Shown here one piece after another: positions 40,030 to 49,944 of a stretch of 64,000 nt of DNA; position 1 is the first letter of the stretch; every line of letters begins with the position of its first letter. The DNA lies in the NCBI GenBank assembly GCA_002271215.1, contig CP018628.1:124001-188000 (forward strand). The letters run 5' to 3'. This stretch comes from Lelliottia jeotgali. GTDB taxonomy: Bacteria > Pseudomonadota > Gammaproteobacteria > Enterobacterales > Enterobacteriaceae. Under the pieces are notes generated by a model. It did no database searches. It saw nothing but the letters and a program-made list of their open reading frames with translations, and was not told where the DNA came from. The position numbers were made by a program, and so were the translations under genes.

Positions 40030-41548
40030 GGCGTTCGCTCCTCAGGGCAGCTTCCATCACCTGTTCCTGGGTCAGGTTTTGGTTTTTCAGATTAGCTTTC
40101 AGTTTGCCTTCGTGCATCACCAGGACGCGATCGCTCAGGCCGAGTACTTCGGGCAGTTCAGATGAGATAACAATGACGGCGATACCCTGCTGCACCAGCT
40201 GGTTTATGAGTTTGTAGATTTCATATTTTGCGCCGATGTCGATCCCGCGCGTTGGCTCATCCAGGATCAGAATGCGCGGATTGAGAAGCAGGCAGCGCGC
40301 CAGAATGGCCTTCTGCTGATTGCCGCCGCTCAGCCGTCCGATAGCCAGCTCCGGCGAGGAGGTTTTGACTTTCAGGCGCGCTAAAGACTGGAGAATGCAC
40401 TGTTGTTCTGCAGCATCGTCCAGGCTGCTCAGCGCACCTGAAAACTGGTCGAGTGCAGCCAGGGTGATGTTTTTACCCACCGCCATGACCGGCACAATTC
40501 CGTCTTTTTTTCGGTCTTCAGGGACCATAGCAATACCCTGCGCGATCGCCTGCTGACAGCTGCGGATTTGCACAGGTCGCCCGTCGATAGAGATGTTGCC
40601 TTCCCAGCGCCCAGGCCAAACGCCAAACAGACACTGGACGGCTTCGGTTCGCCCCGCACCGACTAAGCCCGCGATACCGAGGATTTCCCCGCGTTTAAGC
40701 GAGAAGGAGATATTGTTGACGCGTTTGATATGGCGGTTGACCGGGTGCCAGGCGGTTAGATTCTCGACACGGAGGATTTCGTCCCCGGTGGCGTGCGGTT
40801 CGCTCGGGTAGAGCGCGGTCAGTTCGCGGCCCACCATCATGGTGATGATGTCGTCTTCACTCATCCCGGCGGCTTCTCGTGTGCCAATATGCTGCCCGTC
40901 GCGGATCACGCAGATGGTGTCTGAAATCGCCTTCACTTCGTTGAGTTTGTGAGAAATATAAATGCAGGCGATACCGTGATGCTGTAGGTCGCGGATGATA
41001 TCCAGCAAGACCGCTGTCTCTTGCTCCGTCAGGGATGCAGTGGGTTCGTCGAGGATTAGCAACCGCACCTGTTTGTTCAGCGCTTTGGCAATTTCGACCA
41101 GTTGTTGCTGGCCTAAGCCTAAATCACCGACGCGCGTGTTCGGTGAGATGTTAAGACTCACCTGAGCGAGCAACTTCTCACAGCGCAGGGTCATGGTGTC
41201 GTAGTCCAACACGCCGAAATTCGAGATCTCCGCGCCGAGAAAAATATTCTCCAGCACGGTGAGATGCTTCACCAGCGCCAGCTCCTGGTGAATGATGGCG
41301 ATACCTTTGCGCTCCGTATCGCGAATATGCGTGGCTTGCAGCGTTTCCCCGGCAAAGACGATTTCACCGTCGTAACTGCCGTGAGGGTAGATGCCGCACA
41401 GCACTTTCATCAGCGTGGATTTACCTGAGCCATTTTCGCCGCAAAGAGAGACTATCTCGCCGGGGTTTAATCTTAGGCTCACGTTGTCGACAGCTTTCAC
41501 CGCGCCAAAGGCTTTGGTGATACTTTTCATTTCAAGTAAATAAGGCAT
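40016..41548 (-). CDS. xylG: D-xylose ABC transporter ATPase XylG
   Basis: 510-residue double ATPase of the sugar CUT2 class. The start at 41548 gives [15 protein letters not shown]; the 18-codon upstream extension is unsupported. Walker [10 protein letters not shown] in the first domain, degenerate in the second (GLVGAGRTE), as usual for CUT2 proteins; signature LSGGNQQKA and Walker B LLILDEP/ILILDEP are present. Powers XylFGH uptake of D-xylose. Confidence 0.95.
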   Translation of the reverse strand: MPYLLEMKSITKAFGAVKAVDNVSLRLNPGEIVSLCGENGSGKSTLMKVLCGIYPHGSYDGEIVFAGETLQATHIRDTERKGIAIIHQELALVKHLTVLENIFLGAEISNFGVLDYDTMTLRCEKLLAQVSLNISPNTRVGDLGLGQQQLVEIAKALNKQVRLLILDEPTASLTEQETAVLLDIIRDLQHHGIACIYISHKLNEVKAISDTICVIRDGQHIGTREAAGMSEDDIITMMVGRELTALYPSEPHATGDEILRVENLTAWHPVNRHIKRVNNISFSLKRGEILGIAGLVGAGRTEAVQCLFGVWPGRWEGNISIDGRPVQIRSCQQAIAQGIAMVPEDRKKDGIVPVMAVGKNITLAALDQFSGALSSLDDAAEQQCILQSLARLKVKTSSPELAIGRLSGGNQQKAILARCLLLNPRILILDEPTRGIDIGAKYEIYKLINQLVQQGIAVIVISSELPEVLGLSDRVLVMHEGKLKANLKNQNLTQEQVMEAALRSERHVEK

Positions 41549-41619
41549 AACTGCTCCACATAATCCGAAGGAATACCCGGACAAATCGACGAGCCCCTGC
41601 ACGCAGGGGCGATGCGGGA

Positions 41620-42615
41620 TTACAGTTCGCTCTTCTTGTGGAAACCGTCTTTCACAACGGTGGAGTCAATGTTTTCTTTGGTGACTTCAATTGGCGTCAA
41701 CAGTCGGGCTGGGACATCTTTCAGGCCGTTATTTAATGAGGAATCCGCTTTAGGCTGCTGATCGTTGCCCAGTTCAACGGCAATTTCAGCGGCGGTATTG
41801 GCGAGTTCAGTGATCGGTTTGTAGACCGTCATGGTCTGCGTGCCGGCAATAATGCGTTTCACACCCGCGAGGTCGGCATCCTGTCCAGAAATTGCCACTT
41901 TCCCCGCCAGACCCTGCGCACTCAGTGCCTGAATGGCACCGCCAGCTGTGGCATCGTTTGAGGCGACAACGGCGTCGATTTTGTTATTGTTTGCCGTTAG
42001 CGCATTTTCCATAATCTTCAGTGCGTTTTCAGGCAGCCAGCCATCGGCCCATTGATCGCCAACCACTTTAATTTTGCCGTCGTCGATGTAAGGCTTAAGC
42101 ACTTTCATCTGTCCTTCACGGAATAATTTGGCGTTGTTATCAACCGGGGAACCGCCCATCAGGAAATAATTCCCCTGGGGCACTTTGTCGACGAGGCTCT
42201 GTGCCTGTATTTCACCGACTTTTTCATTGTCGAAGGAAATATAAAAATCGATATCGGCGTTATTAATCATACGGTCATAGGCTAAAACTTTAATTCCCTC
42301 TTGTTTTGCCTCTTTTATCACATTACTCAGCACCTGACCGTTGTAAGGAATAATGACCAAGACATCTACGCCACGGTTAATCATATTTTCGATTTGCGAC
42401 ATCTGCGTTTCTTCATTGCCATTGGCTGATTGAACAAACACTTTTGCGCCGAGTGATTCTGCTTTATTCACAAAAATATCGCGGTCTTTTTGCCAGCGCT
42501 CCAGGCGCAAATCATCAATTGCCATTCCGATTTTGACTTCTTTAGCATGTCCCGCAACGCTTGTTAGCAGTAGCGAAGCACAGAGAGTAAGGCACAGGTT
42601 TCTTATCGTCATCAT
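41620..42615 (-). CDS. xylF: D-xylose periplasmic binding protein XylF
   Basis: 331 residues with a signal peptide ending [13 protein letters not shown]. coli XylF has 330. Two Met codons stand in tandem at 42615 and 42612, either of which could start. The periplasmic-binding fold 4 shows [18 protein letters not shown] and [10 protein letters not shown], which line the sugar site. First gene of xylFGH, divergent from xylA. Confidence 0.95.
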   Translation of the reverse strand: MMTIRNLCLTLCASLLLTSVAGHAKEVKIGMAIDDLRLERWQKDRDIFVNKAESLGAKVFVQSANGNEETQMSQIENMINRGVDVLVIIPYNGQVLSNVIKEAKQEGIKVLAYDRMINNADIDFYISFDNEKVGEIQAQSLVDKVPQGNYFLMGGSPVDNNAKLFREGQMKVLKPYIDDGKIKVVGDQWADGWLPENALKIMENALTANNNKIDAVVASNDATAGGAIQALSAQGLAGKVAISGQDADLAGVKRIIAGTQTMTVYKPITELANTAAEIAVELGNDQQPKADSSLNNGLKDVPARLLTPIEVTKENIDSTVVKDGFHKKSEL

Positions 42616-42760
42616 TATTTTACCTTTTTTGTAGGGTGGTAAGGCTTGGACAAAAGAATCTTTTACTGCCAGATACGCAGCAAATTCTTAACGGGGAAAG
42701 GGAAACTAGCAATTACAGATTTTTATCTTCTCATTATGATATTTGGTTTATTTGCGAATT

Positions 42761-42776
42761 TATGACCGCGATCTGA
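42761..42776. promoter_or_regulatory. CRP-like site in the xylF-xylA region
   Basis: TATGACCGCGATCTGA is an imperfect TGTGA-N6-TCACA dyad near the middle of the 369-base divergent region 42616-42984. The E. coli region has a CRP site shared by both promoters; this is the best counterpart I can see by eye. Confidence 0.35.
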
Positions 42777-42851
42777 TTTTAAAATGCGCAACTTATTAAT
42801 TACACATGATTCTGGAATAAGCGCCGAAAATTCGTTTGCTTGCGTATTAAT

Positions 42852-42869
42852 TTTGCGAGCCAGCGCACG
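42852..42869. promoter_or_regulatory. Probable XylR site upstream of xylA
   Basis: TTTGCGAGCCAGCGCACG, 116-133 bases before xylA, is a block that I recall as conserved with the E. coli xylA upstream region in the XylR-bound segment. The exact binding half-sites are not resolved here. Confidence 0.4.
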
Positions 42870-42984
42870 TTTGTGCATTCTCTCAATACCAGTGTGAAAT
42901 AACGTAATTGAGCAAGACGCAATGAGTATTCACTATTACTCCATCATCGAATACTCGACGCACCTCTTGATTATGGAGTTCACT

Positions 42985-44307
42985 ATGCAAGCTTATTTCG
43001 ACCAACTCGACCGCGTTCGCTATGAAGGCCCGAAATCCACCAATCCGTTAGCATTTCGTCACTACAACCCGGACGAGCTGGTGCTGGGTAAGCGCATGGA
43101 AGACCATTTGCGTTTCGCCGCCTGCTACTGGCACACCTTCTGCTGGAATGGCGCGGATATGTTCGGTGTCGGCTCGTTCGACCGTCCGTGGCAGCAGCCT
43201 GGCGAAGCGCTAGAACTGGCGAAACGCAAAGCCGATGTGGCATTCGAGTTTTTCCACAAACTGAACGTTCCGTATTACTGCTTCCACGATGTTGACGTCT
43301 CTCCGGAAGGCGCGACGCTTAAAGAGTATCTGAATAACTTTGCTCAGATGGTGGATTATCTGGGTGAAAAACAGCAGCAAAGCGGCGTGAAGCTGCTGTG
43401 GGGCACGGCAAACTGCTTCACCAACCCTCGCTACGGCGCGGGTGCGGCAACCAACCCAGACCCTGAAGTGTTCAGCTGGGCCGCTACTCAGGTCGTGACC
43501 GCAATGAATGCCACGCATAAGCTGGGTGGTGAGAATTACGTCCTGTGGGGCGGTCGCGAAGGCTACGAAACGCTGCTCAACACTGACCTGCGTCAGGAAC
43601 GTGAGCAGATTGGCCGCTTCATGCAGATGGTGGTCGATCACAAACACAAAATCGGTTTCCGCGGTACCTTGCTGATTGAACCGAAACCGCAGGAGCCCAC
43701 CAAACACCAGTACGATTACGACGTCGCGACGGTGTACGGTTTCCTCAAGCAATTTGGTCTGGAAAAAGAGATCAAAGTGAATATCGAGGCCAACCACGCG
43801 ACCCTGGCAGGGCACTCTTTCCATCATGAAATTGCTTCTGCGATTGCCCTGGGTATCTTCGGTTCTGTCGATGCAAACCGTGGTGACCCGCAGCTCGGAT
43901 GGGATACCGACCAGTTCCCAATCAGCGTTGAAGAGAATGCGCTGGTGATGTACGAAATCATCAAAGCAGGCGGCTTCACGACGGGCGGCCTGAACTTTGA
44001 CGCCAAAGTGCGTCGTCAGAGCACCGATAAATACGATCTGTTCTACGGCCATATTGGCGCGATGGACACTATGGCGCTGGCGCTGAAAGTGGCGGCCCGC
44101 ATGATTGAAGACGGCGAGCTGGATAAACGCGTGGCGAAGCGCTATTCCGGCTGGAACAGTGAGCTTGGCCAGCAAATTTTGAAAGGCCAGTTATCCCTTG
44201 CTGAGATAGCGAAGTACGCTGAACAGCATAGTCTGGCGCCGAGCCATCAGAGCGGTCACCAGGAGCTGCTGGAAAACCTGGTGAATCACTACCTGTTTGA
44301 TAAGTGA
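42985..44307 (+). CDS. xylA: Xylose isomerase
   Basis: TIM-barrel enzyme interconverting D-xylose and D-xylulose. The ATG at 42985 gives 440 residues, the E. coli length, starting [15 protein letters not shown]; an upstream in-frame ATG at 42922 lacks support and ATGGAG is a good ribosome site for the chosen one. Metal and catalytic regions include [13 protein letters not shown] (catalytic His), [13 protein letters not shown] and [10 protein letters not shown]. Followed by a pair of REP-like elements before xylB. Confidence 0.96.
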   Translation: MQAYFDQLDRVRYEGPKSTNPLAFRHYNPDELVLGKRMEDHLRFAACYWHTFCWNGADMFGVGSFDRPWQQPGEALELAKRKADVAFEFFHKLNVPYYCFHDVDVSPEGATLKEYLNNFAQMVDYLGEKQQQSGVKLLWGTANCFTNPRYGAGAATNPDPEVFSWAATQVVTAMNATHKLGGENYVLWGGREGYETLLNTDLRQEREQIGRFMQMVVDHKHKIGFRGTLLIEPKPQEPTKHQYDYDVATVYGFLKQFGLEKEIKVNIEANHATLAGHSFHHEIASAIALGIFGSVDANRGDPQLGWDTDQFPISVEENALVMYEIIKAGGFTTGGLNFDAKVRRQSTDKYDLFYGHIGAMDTMALALKVAARMIEDGELDKRVAKRYSGWNSELGQQILKGQLSLAEIAKYAEQHSLAPSHQSGHQELLENLVNHYLFDK

Positions 44308-44312
44308 TCGAT

Positions 44313-44396
44313 AATGCCGGGCGGAGCTTTGTTTGCCCGGCCTACAATCTACGGTCAATGTAGGCCCGGTAAGCTTCGCGCCACCGGGCGTTTCTG
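44313..44396. repeat. REP-like pair in the xylA-xylB gap
   Basis: GCCGGGCGGAGC...GCCCGGCCTAC is followed after a short spacer by an inverted second copy (GTAGGCCCGGTAAGC...GCCACCGGGCG), filling almost all of the 106-base gap. The second copy ends 17 bases before xylB. Inverted REP pairs often protect the upstream message, so xylA mRNA may be more stable than xylB mRNA. Confidence 0.85.
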
Positions 44397-44413
44397 TTAA
44401 AGGAGTCACCACT

Positions 44414-45868
44414 ATGTATATCGGGATTGATCTTGGCACATCGGGTGTGAAAGCCATTCTGTTAAACGAGCAAGGCGACGTGCTGGCCTCGCACACTGAG
44501 AAGCTGCACGTCTCGCGCCCGCACCCGTTATGGTCAGAGCAGGACCCGGAAGCGTGGTGGCAGGCGACAGATCGCGTGATAAGAGCATTGGGCCAACAGC
44601 ACAGTTTGCGTGAGGTCAACGCGCTGGGGATTGCCGGACAAATGCACGGTGCAACCTTGCTGGACAGTGAACACCGCATACTGCGCCCGGCGATTTTGTG
44701 GAATGACGGACGTTGCGCCGAAGAGTGTGCGCTCCTCGAAGAACGGGTGCCGACGTCACGCCAAATCACCGGTAACCTGATGATGCCAGGCTTTACCGCG
44801 CCTAAGCTACTGTGGGTGCAACGCCACGAGCCGGACATTTTTAAGCAGGTAGCGAAAGTCTTGCTACCAAAAGATTATCTACGTTTTCGTATGACCGGTG
44901 ATTTCGCCAGCGACATGTCGGACGCGGCGGGAACGATGTGGCTTGATGTTGCTAAACGCGACTGGAGCGAGGCGATGCTCGATGCATGCCAATTGACCCG
45001 TGATCACATGCCTGCGCTCTTCGAGGGCAGCGAAATCACCGGCGTGCTCAATCCGTCGATTGCGGATAGCTGGGATATGCCTGCCGTGCCGGTGGTGGCG
45101 GGCGGGGGCGATAACGCGGCGGGTGCCGTAGGCGTTGGGATGGTTGATGCAGGACAGGCGATGCTGTCGCTCGGTACCTCAGGCGTCTACTTTGCGGTGA
45201 GTGATGGTTATCGCAGCAATCCGGAGAGCGCGGTGCACAGCTTCTGCCACGCGTTGCCGGGGAAATGGCATTTGATGTCGGTGATGTTAAGCGCCGCGTC
45301 GTGTCTGGACTGGGCGGCAAACCTGACAGGACTTAAAGATGTTCCCGCGCTCATTTCGGCGGCACAGCAGGCCAATGAAGAGGCTGGTGCCGTGTGGTTC
45401 TTGCCGTATCTTTCAGGTGAGCGCACACCGCACAATAATCCAGAGGCGAAGGGTGTCTTCTTTGGCTTAACCCATCAGCACGGCCCGGCCGAACTGGCGC
45501 GCGCGGTGCTTGAAGGCGTTGGGTATGCACTGGCGGATGGCATGGATGTGGTTCATGACTGCGGGCTAAAACCGACCAGCATTACCCTGATCGGTGGAGG
45601 CGCGAGAAGCAGCTACTGGCGGCAGATGCTGGCAGATATCAGCGGTTTGCAGCTTGATTACCGCACCGGCGGCGACGTGGGGCCGGCTCTGGGCGCGGCG
45701 CGTCTGGCGCAGATTGCCGTCAACCCTGACAAACCCCTGGCGCAGCTTCTACCGCAGCTTACGCTGGAACAGGAACACAAACCGGACGCGGTGCGCCATG
45801 CACGTTACGCCGAACGCCGCGAAGTGTTCCGTAAAATCTATCAACAGCTTCTGCCGTTAATGTCGTAA
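44414..45868 (+). CDS. xylB: Xylulokinase
   Basis: FGGY kinase phosphorylating D-xylulose. From the ATG at 44414 (AAAGGAG ribosome site) it has 484 residues, the E. coli length. MYIGIDLGTSGVKAIL is the phosphate-binding motif; VVAGGGDNAAGAVG includes the catalytic Asp; ITLIGGGARSSYWRQMLADISG is the FGGY signature 2. Its product xylulose 5-phosphate enters the pentose phosphate pathway. Confidence 0.96.
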   Translation: MYIGIDLGTSGVKAILLNEQGDVLASHTEKLHVSRPHPLWSEQDPEAWWQATDRVIRALGQQHSLREVNALGIAGQMHGATLLDSEHRILRPAILWNDGRCAEECALLEERVPTSRQITGNLMMPGFTAPKLLWVQRHEPDIFKQVAKVLLPKDYLRFRMTGDFASDMSDAAGTMWLDVAKRDWSEAMLDACQLTRDHMPALFEGSEITGVLNPSIADSWDMPAVPVVAGGGDNAAGAVGVGMVDAGQAMLSLGTSGVYFAVSDGYRSNPESAVHSFCHALPGKWHLMSVMLSAASCLDWAANLTGLKDVPALISAAQQANEEAGAVWFLPYLSGERTPHNNPEAKGVFFGLTHQHGPAELARAVLEGVGYALADGMDVVHDCGLKPTSITLIGGGARSSYWRQMLADISGLQLDYRTGGDVGPALGAARLAQIAVNPDKPLAQLLPQLTLEQEHKPDAVRHARYAERREVFRKIYQQLLPLMS

Positions 45869-45927
45869 AGATAGGTTGTCCCGAAGCGACGTGAGGATGT
45901 CCTTTTTTGGTCTTCTCGTGAAACGCT

Positions 45928-45965
45928 CTCCTCGTCAGTATAGAGATACACCCACTGGCGAGGAG
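45928..45965 (+). promoter_or_regulatory. Inverted repeat covering the ribosome site of the next gene
   Basis: CTCCTCGTCAGT and ACTGGCGAGGAG pair with one mismatch across a 14-base loop. The right arm contains GAGGAG, the ribosome site of the gene starting at 45973. The stem could hide that site in mRNA, or be an operator dyad; which one cannot be told from sequence. Confidence 0.45.
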
Positions 45966-45972
45966 CATCACC

Positions 45973-46512
45973 ATGTCGCGCACCGCACTCATTAACATCG
46001 ATACCCAGCAGTCATTCCATCATCGCGAATACTGGCAGGAAGAGGGATTTCAGGCGTTTCAGCAGGCCATTCTTGGGCTGATTGAAGGCTGTGAATCGCG
46101 CGATATCCCTGTCGTTGATATCTTCCACGTCGATGATACGGGCCCATTCTCCCTGCAAAGTGGTTTTGTAACGCCGATGTCCTTTTTGCGCCATCAGCCT
46201 GCCGTCGTATTCCAGAAGCATGTGCATAATGCCTTTACGGATACGGGCCTTGACCACTGGCTACGCGAGCGTGATATTAACCATCTTGTTATTTGTGGCC
46301 TGCGCACGGAACAGTGCTGCGAAACCACCGCGCGAGTCGCGTCAGATTTGGGCTATACGGTAACATTTGTCAGCGAAGCCACCCTGACGTTCCCGATGAC
46401 CTGGAAGGGCGTCACGCTCAATACCGACGACCTGCGCCATCGTACGGAAACGGTGCTGGCCGGGCGTTTCGCTGAAATCAAAACTGTGGCGGAGACGCTG
46501 GAGTCACTCTGA
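45973..46512 (+). CDS. Isochorismatase-family cysteine hydrolase
   Basis: 179-residue cytoplasmic hydrolase. The catalytic triad of the family is intact: Asp10 (LINIDTQQSF), Lys82 (VFQKHVHNAF) and Cys115 (ICGLRTEQCCETT), with a cis-peptide position just before it. Such enzymes hydrolyse amides (nicotinamide, carbamoyl compounds) or isochorismate; the substrate here is unknown. Its stop codon shares a base with the start of the GlxA-type regulator gene (TGATG), so the two are coupled. It takes the place of E. coli yiaA/yiaB between xylB and wecH. Confidence 0.86.
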   Translation: MSRTALINIDTQQSFHHREYWQEEGFQAFQQAILGLIEGCESRDIPVVDIFHVDDTGPFSLQSGFVTPMSFLRHQPAVVFQKHVHNAFTDTGLDHWLRERDINHLVICGLRTEQCCETTARVASDLGYTVTFVSEATLTFPMTWKGVTLNTDDLRHRTETVLAGRFAEIKTVAETLESL

Positions 46513-47432
46513 TGAGTATTGACGTCTGGTTTGTGATGTTGCCGGGAGTGCTGGCGCTGGATATGTCTGGCCCGGCAGAAACTTTTGTGCTGGCGGGCGA
46601 CGCGTTTCGCCTGCACTACATCGGCCCGCAGCCGGAAGTCCCCACCTCGATTGGCCTGACGATGGGCGGTATTGCGCCTTTACCTGACTCACTGCCCGAT
46701 GGCAGTTTGCTGGTATTACCGGGCGTGAGCGATTCTCGTCACCAATTCTCAACGCCTCAGGCTCAATGCGTACAGCACTGGCTGATGCGCATGCAGCCTG
46801 ACATCCATCGCCAGGCTATCACCGTGATGTGCGTCTGTTCCGGTGCGCTGCTGGCGGCCAAATCAGGTTTACTCACCGGGAAGCAGTGCACGACCCATCA
46901 CGATGTGATCGCCCGTCTTCGCGACGCCGCGCCAGGGGCGGTTATCAAAGAGAATCGTATTTTTGTGCAGGACGGGAATATCTGGACCAGTGCCGGGATC
47001 ACCTCAGGTATCGATCTTGCGCTGCACCTGATGAACCGCCTGTGTGGGCCGGAAAAGGCGCTGGCTGTCGCGCGGGAAATGGTGGTGTGGTTTCGGCGTT
47101 CGGGTGACGATCCGCAGCTTTCACCCTGGCTGCGCTATCGCAACCATCTGCATCCGGCCATCCACCGCGCGCAGGATGCGCTCACCGCTGAGCCGCAAAA
47201 AGGCTGGCAGCTGGCGGACATTGCTGCCCTGGCGCACGTCAGTCCCCGACATTTAACGCGACTGTTTCAGGAGCATCTGGGCATCAGCGTGCGCGACTAT
47301 CTGGAACAACTGCGGCTGGCGATGGCCCAACAGTGGCTGTTACAGGGGCGCGGCGTGGAGCAGGCGTCTATCGCCGCCGGGTTTTCATCCCCACGCCAGT
47401 TTCACCGGGCAAAACAGCGGGCGATCAGCTGA
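46512..47432 (+). CDS. GlxA-family regulator (DJ-1/PfpI domain plus AraC domain)
   Basis: 306 residues. Residues 1-185 form a DJ-1/PfpI amidotransferase-like domain with the nucleophile-elbow motif [15 protein letters not shown], probably a sensor rather than an enzyme; residues 210-305 form an AraC domain ([20 protein letters not shown] and [18 protein letters not shown]). Coupled to the upstream hydrolase by a 1-base overlap, so it probably controls that gene in response to the hydrolase's substrate or product. It overlaps the convergent wecH by 8 bases. Confidence 0.85.
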   Translation: MSIDVWFVMLPGVLALDMSGPAETFVLAGDAFRLHYIGPQPEVPTSIGLTMGGIAPLPDSLPDGSLLVLPGVSDSRHQFSTPQAQCVQHWLMRMQPDIHRQAITVMCVCSGALLAAKSGLLTGKQCTTHHDVIARLRDAAPGAVIKENRIFVQDGNIWTSAGITSGIDLALHLMNRLCGPEKALAVAREMVVWFRRSGDDPQLSPWLRYRNHLHPAIHRAQDALTAEPQKGWQLADIAALAHVSPRHLTRLFQEHLGISVRDYLEQLRLAMAQQWLLQGRGVEQASIAAGFSSPRQFHRAKQRAIS

Positions 47433-48420
47433 CAAATCGACGCGTGTCCACGCGCTGTAGCAGCATCGACAGCAGCAGGCTGATAGACAATGTCGCGGTG
47501 AAAATCCACACCATATCCAGAACCGGCCAGCTTTTTAGCTCGAATCCACGTGTGCGTAGAGCGTGGATCACCAGCGCGTGAAAGCCGTAAATACCGAGCG
47601 AGTGACGAGAGATAAGCGCCAGAACGGGAAGTGGGCGCGTATTAAGGGTGTTTTTGACGAGCGTCAGCAGACAAATGGCGCAGATAAAGACCATCGGGCC
47701 GCAGTAGACATACCAGGTATCGGCAAAATTCCCTCGCCACTGTAGTTCATGCAATGTCCCACGAGAGATAACAACGACCGCCGCGATAAACAGCGCACAG
47801 CATAGCCACGTCAGCCAGGATTTACGCGTATCCAGCATCCCGATCGCCCGGCCCAGCATTCCATAAATCACGTAGTAAAACGTATCGCCATTGATATAGA
47901 GGTTGATCGGCAGCCACTCAAAGCCGCCAATTTTCTGCGAAACGGTATTGGGATTGGCGAGCAGACCAATCACCGCCATCAGCGCCAGCAGCATCTTTCC
48001 GCCCACGTTTTTCACCTGAATCAGAGGGGAAACCAGATAAATCACAATGATGGCGAAGAAAAACCACAGGTGATAGAAAACAGGTTTTTGCAGCAGATAT
48101 CGCAGCGACAGCTCACCGTTGATCGAGGTAAACAGGAAGATATAGAGCAGGGCTACGGCGCTGTAAAACAGCAGGCACAAACCGATACGCAAGAAGTGGC
48201 GCGGCTGCGCGCTGCGCTCGCCGAAAAAAAGATAACCGGAAATCATGAAAAACAGCGGGACGCTGACGCGTGATGCCGAGTTGAGGATATTGGCAATATC
48301 CCAGTTCATCGGGCTGATGCTGTGCGCATTGGTGATATACCAGGTTGTGGTGTGAATCATCACGACCATCAAGCACGCAATCCCTCGCAAATTATCAATC
48401 CAGCTAATTTTTGACTGCAT
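47425..48420 (-). CDS. wecH: WecH, O-acetyltransferase for enterobacterial common antigen
   Basis: 331-residue integral-membrane acyltransferase_3 protein, the E. coli WecH (YiaH) length, with about ten membrane segments. The family motif [18 protein letters not shown] near the N-terminus carries the catalytic His; [17 protein letters not shown] follows. It adds O-acetyl groups to GlcNAc residues of the common antigen. Its 3' end overlaps the convergent GlxA-type gene by 8 bases. Confidence 0.92.
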   Translation of the reverse strand: MQSKISWIDNLRGIACLMVVMIHTTTWYITNAHSISPMNWDIANILNSASRVSVPLFFMISGYLFFGERSAQPRHFLRIGLCLLFYSAVALLYIFLFTSINGELSLRYLLQKPVFYHLWFFFAIIVIYLVSPLIQVKNVGGKMLLALMAVIGLLANPNTVSQKIGGFEWLPINLYINGDTFYYVIYGMLGRAIGMLDTRKSWLTWLCCALFIAAVVVISRGTLHELQWRGNFADTWYVYCGPMVFICAICLLTLVKNTLNTRPLPVLALISRHSLGIYGFHALVIHALRTRGFELKSWPVLDMVWIFTATLSISLLLSMLLQRVDTRRFVS

Positions 48421-48603
48421 CAGTTCCTCTGTTCTGGTGGCAAATACGGTCTGACTGTCATTGTGTGCTAGCCTCTCACTGGATAATTCTGAGTTTGTCC
48501 AGGCGGGCTTGAACGAAAGTCGCGAGATTCGCAGAATGCCGGACCATAATCTATAAAGTTTTAATACTAAAAATAACAGCCAGAAAACACGGCGGTAATA
48601 AAA

Positions 48604-48909
48604 ATGATGATCACGCGCGCTGCGTCACTGATTCTGCTCGTTTTGCTTGCAGGGTGCAGTTCACAGGAAGACGCTCCGGTACAACGAGCGCAGAAAAGCA
48701 AAGTCAGCCCGGAACGCTCGCTCAATATGGAGCAACTGTGCAAGGATCAGGCGGCTCATCGCTATAACACCGGCACGCAGAAGATTGACGTGACCGGCTT
48801 TGAGCAATTCCAGGGCAGCTACGAGATGCGTGGGTATACGGCGCGTAAAGAGGGCTTTACCTGCTCTTTTGACGCAGACGGGCAGTTTTTGCATCTCTCC
48901 ATGCGCTAA
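48604..48909 (+). CDS. ysaB: YsaB, small lipoprotein
   Basis: 101-residue lipoprotein with a short signal peptide and lipobox LLAGC (Cys at about residue 18). The mature part contains the conserved [23 protein letters not shown] start and ends [15 protein letters not shown]. It matches E. coli YsaB, which sits in the same place before glyQ. Function unknown. Confidence 0.88.
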   Translation: MMITRAASLILLVLLAGCSSQEDAPVQRAQKSKVSPERSLNMEQLCKDQAAHRYNTGTQKIDVTGFEQFQGSYEMRGYTARKEGFTCSFDADGQFLHLSMR

Positions 48910-49023
48910 GAGCCTTATTTCCCCAATTTTCCCTAAACAAACCCGTTTCGTACTGTATATCTTGCAGTCAGCGGGTATACTGATCCCTTCCATTTAAACC
49001 ACACGTATCCAGCACGAAATACT

Positions 49024-49935
49024 ATGCAAAAGTTTGATACCAAGACCTTTCAGGGCCTGATCCTGACGTTACAGGATTACTGGGCTCGCCAGGGCTGCAC
49101 CATTGTTCAACCTTTGGACATGGAAGTTGGCGCCGGCACTTCACACCCGATGACTAGCCTGCGTGCGCTGGGGCCTGAACCTATGGCAACCGCGTATGTG
49201 CAACCCTCCCGTCGTCCGACCGATGGGCGCTATGGTGAAAACCCGAACCGCTTACAGCACTATTATCAGTTCCAGGTGGTGATTAAGCCGTCTCCGGATA
49301 ATATTCAGGAGCTGTACCTCGGTTCACTGAAAGAGCTGGGCGTGGACCCGACCATTCATGACATCCGCTTCGTGGAAGATAACTGGGAAAACCCAACGCT
49401 GGGTGCCTGGGGTCTGGGCTGGGAAGTGTGGCTGAACGGCATGGAAGTGACGCAGTTCACTTACTTCCAGCAGGTTGGCGGTCTTGAGTGTAAGCCGATC
49501 ACCGGTGAAATCACCTACGGTCTGGAACGTTTGGCTATGTATATTCAGGGCGTAGACAGCGTTTACGACCTGGTCTGGAGCGACGGCCCGCTGGGTAAAA
49601 CCACTTACGGCGACGTGTTCCATCAGAACGAAGTGGAGCAATCCACCTATAACTTCGAATACGCGGATGTGGACTTCCTGTTCACCTGCTTCGAGCAGTA
49701 CGAGAAAGAAGCGCAGCAGCTGCTGGCGCTGGAATCTCCGCTGCCGCTGCCAGCCTACGAGCGTATTCTGAAGGCCGCCCATAGCTTTAACCTGCTCGAC
49801 GCCCGTAAAGCAATCTCCGTGACTGAACGTCAGCGCTATATTCTGCGTATCCGCACGCTGACCAAAGCCGTTGCAGAAGCTTACTACGCGTCCCGTGAAG
49901 CCCTTGGCTTCCCGATGTGCAACCGAAATAAATAA
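49024..49935 (+). CDS. glyQ: Glycine-tRNA ligase alpha subunit
   Basis: 303 residues, the E. coli length. Catalytic subunit of the bacterial alpha2beta2 glycyl-tRNA synthetase, with class II features: [26 protein letters not shown] and the motif [22 protein letters not shown]. Nine bases separate it from glyS; the two form an operon. Confidence 0.97.
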   Translation: MQKFDTKTFQGLILTLQDYWARQGCTIVQPLDMEVGAGTSHPMTSLRALGPEPMATAYVQPSRRPTDGRYGENPNRLQHYYQFQVVIKPSPDNIQELYLGSLKELGVDPTIHDIRFVEDNWENPTLGAWGLGWEVWLNGMEVTQFTYFQQVGGLECKPITGEITYGLERLAMYIQGVDSVYDLVWSDGPLGKTTYGDVFHQNEVEQSTYNFEYADVDFLFTCFEQYEKEAQQLLALESPLPLPAYERILKAAHSFNLLDARKAISVTERQRYILRIRTLTKAVAEAYYASREALGFPMCNRNK

Positions 49936-49944
49936 GAGGCGGCC

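Noticed and set aside
43210..44175. 321-residue open frame antisense to xylA
   Set aside because: Shadow of xylA; no family resemblance, no ribosome site.
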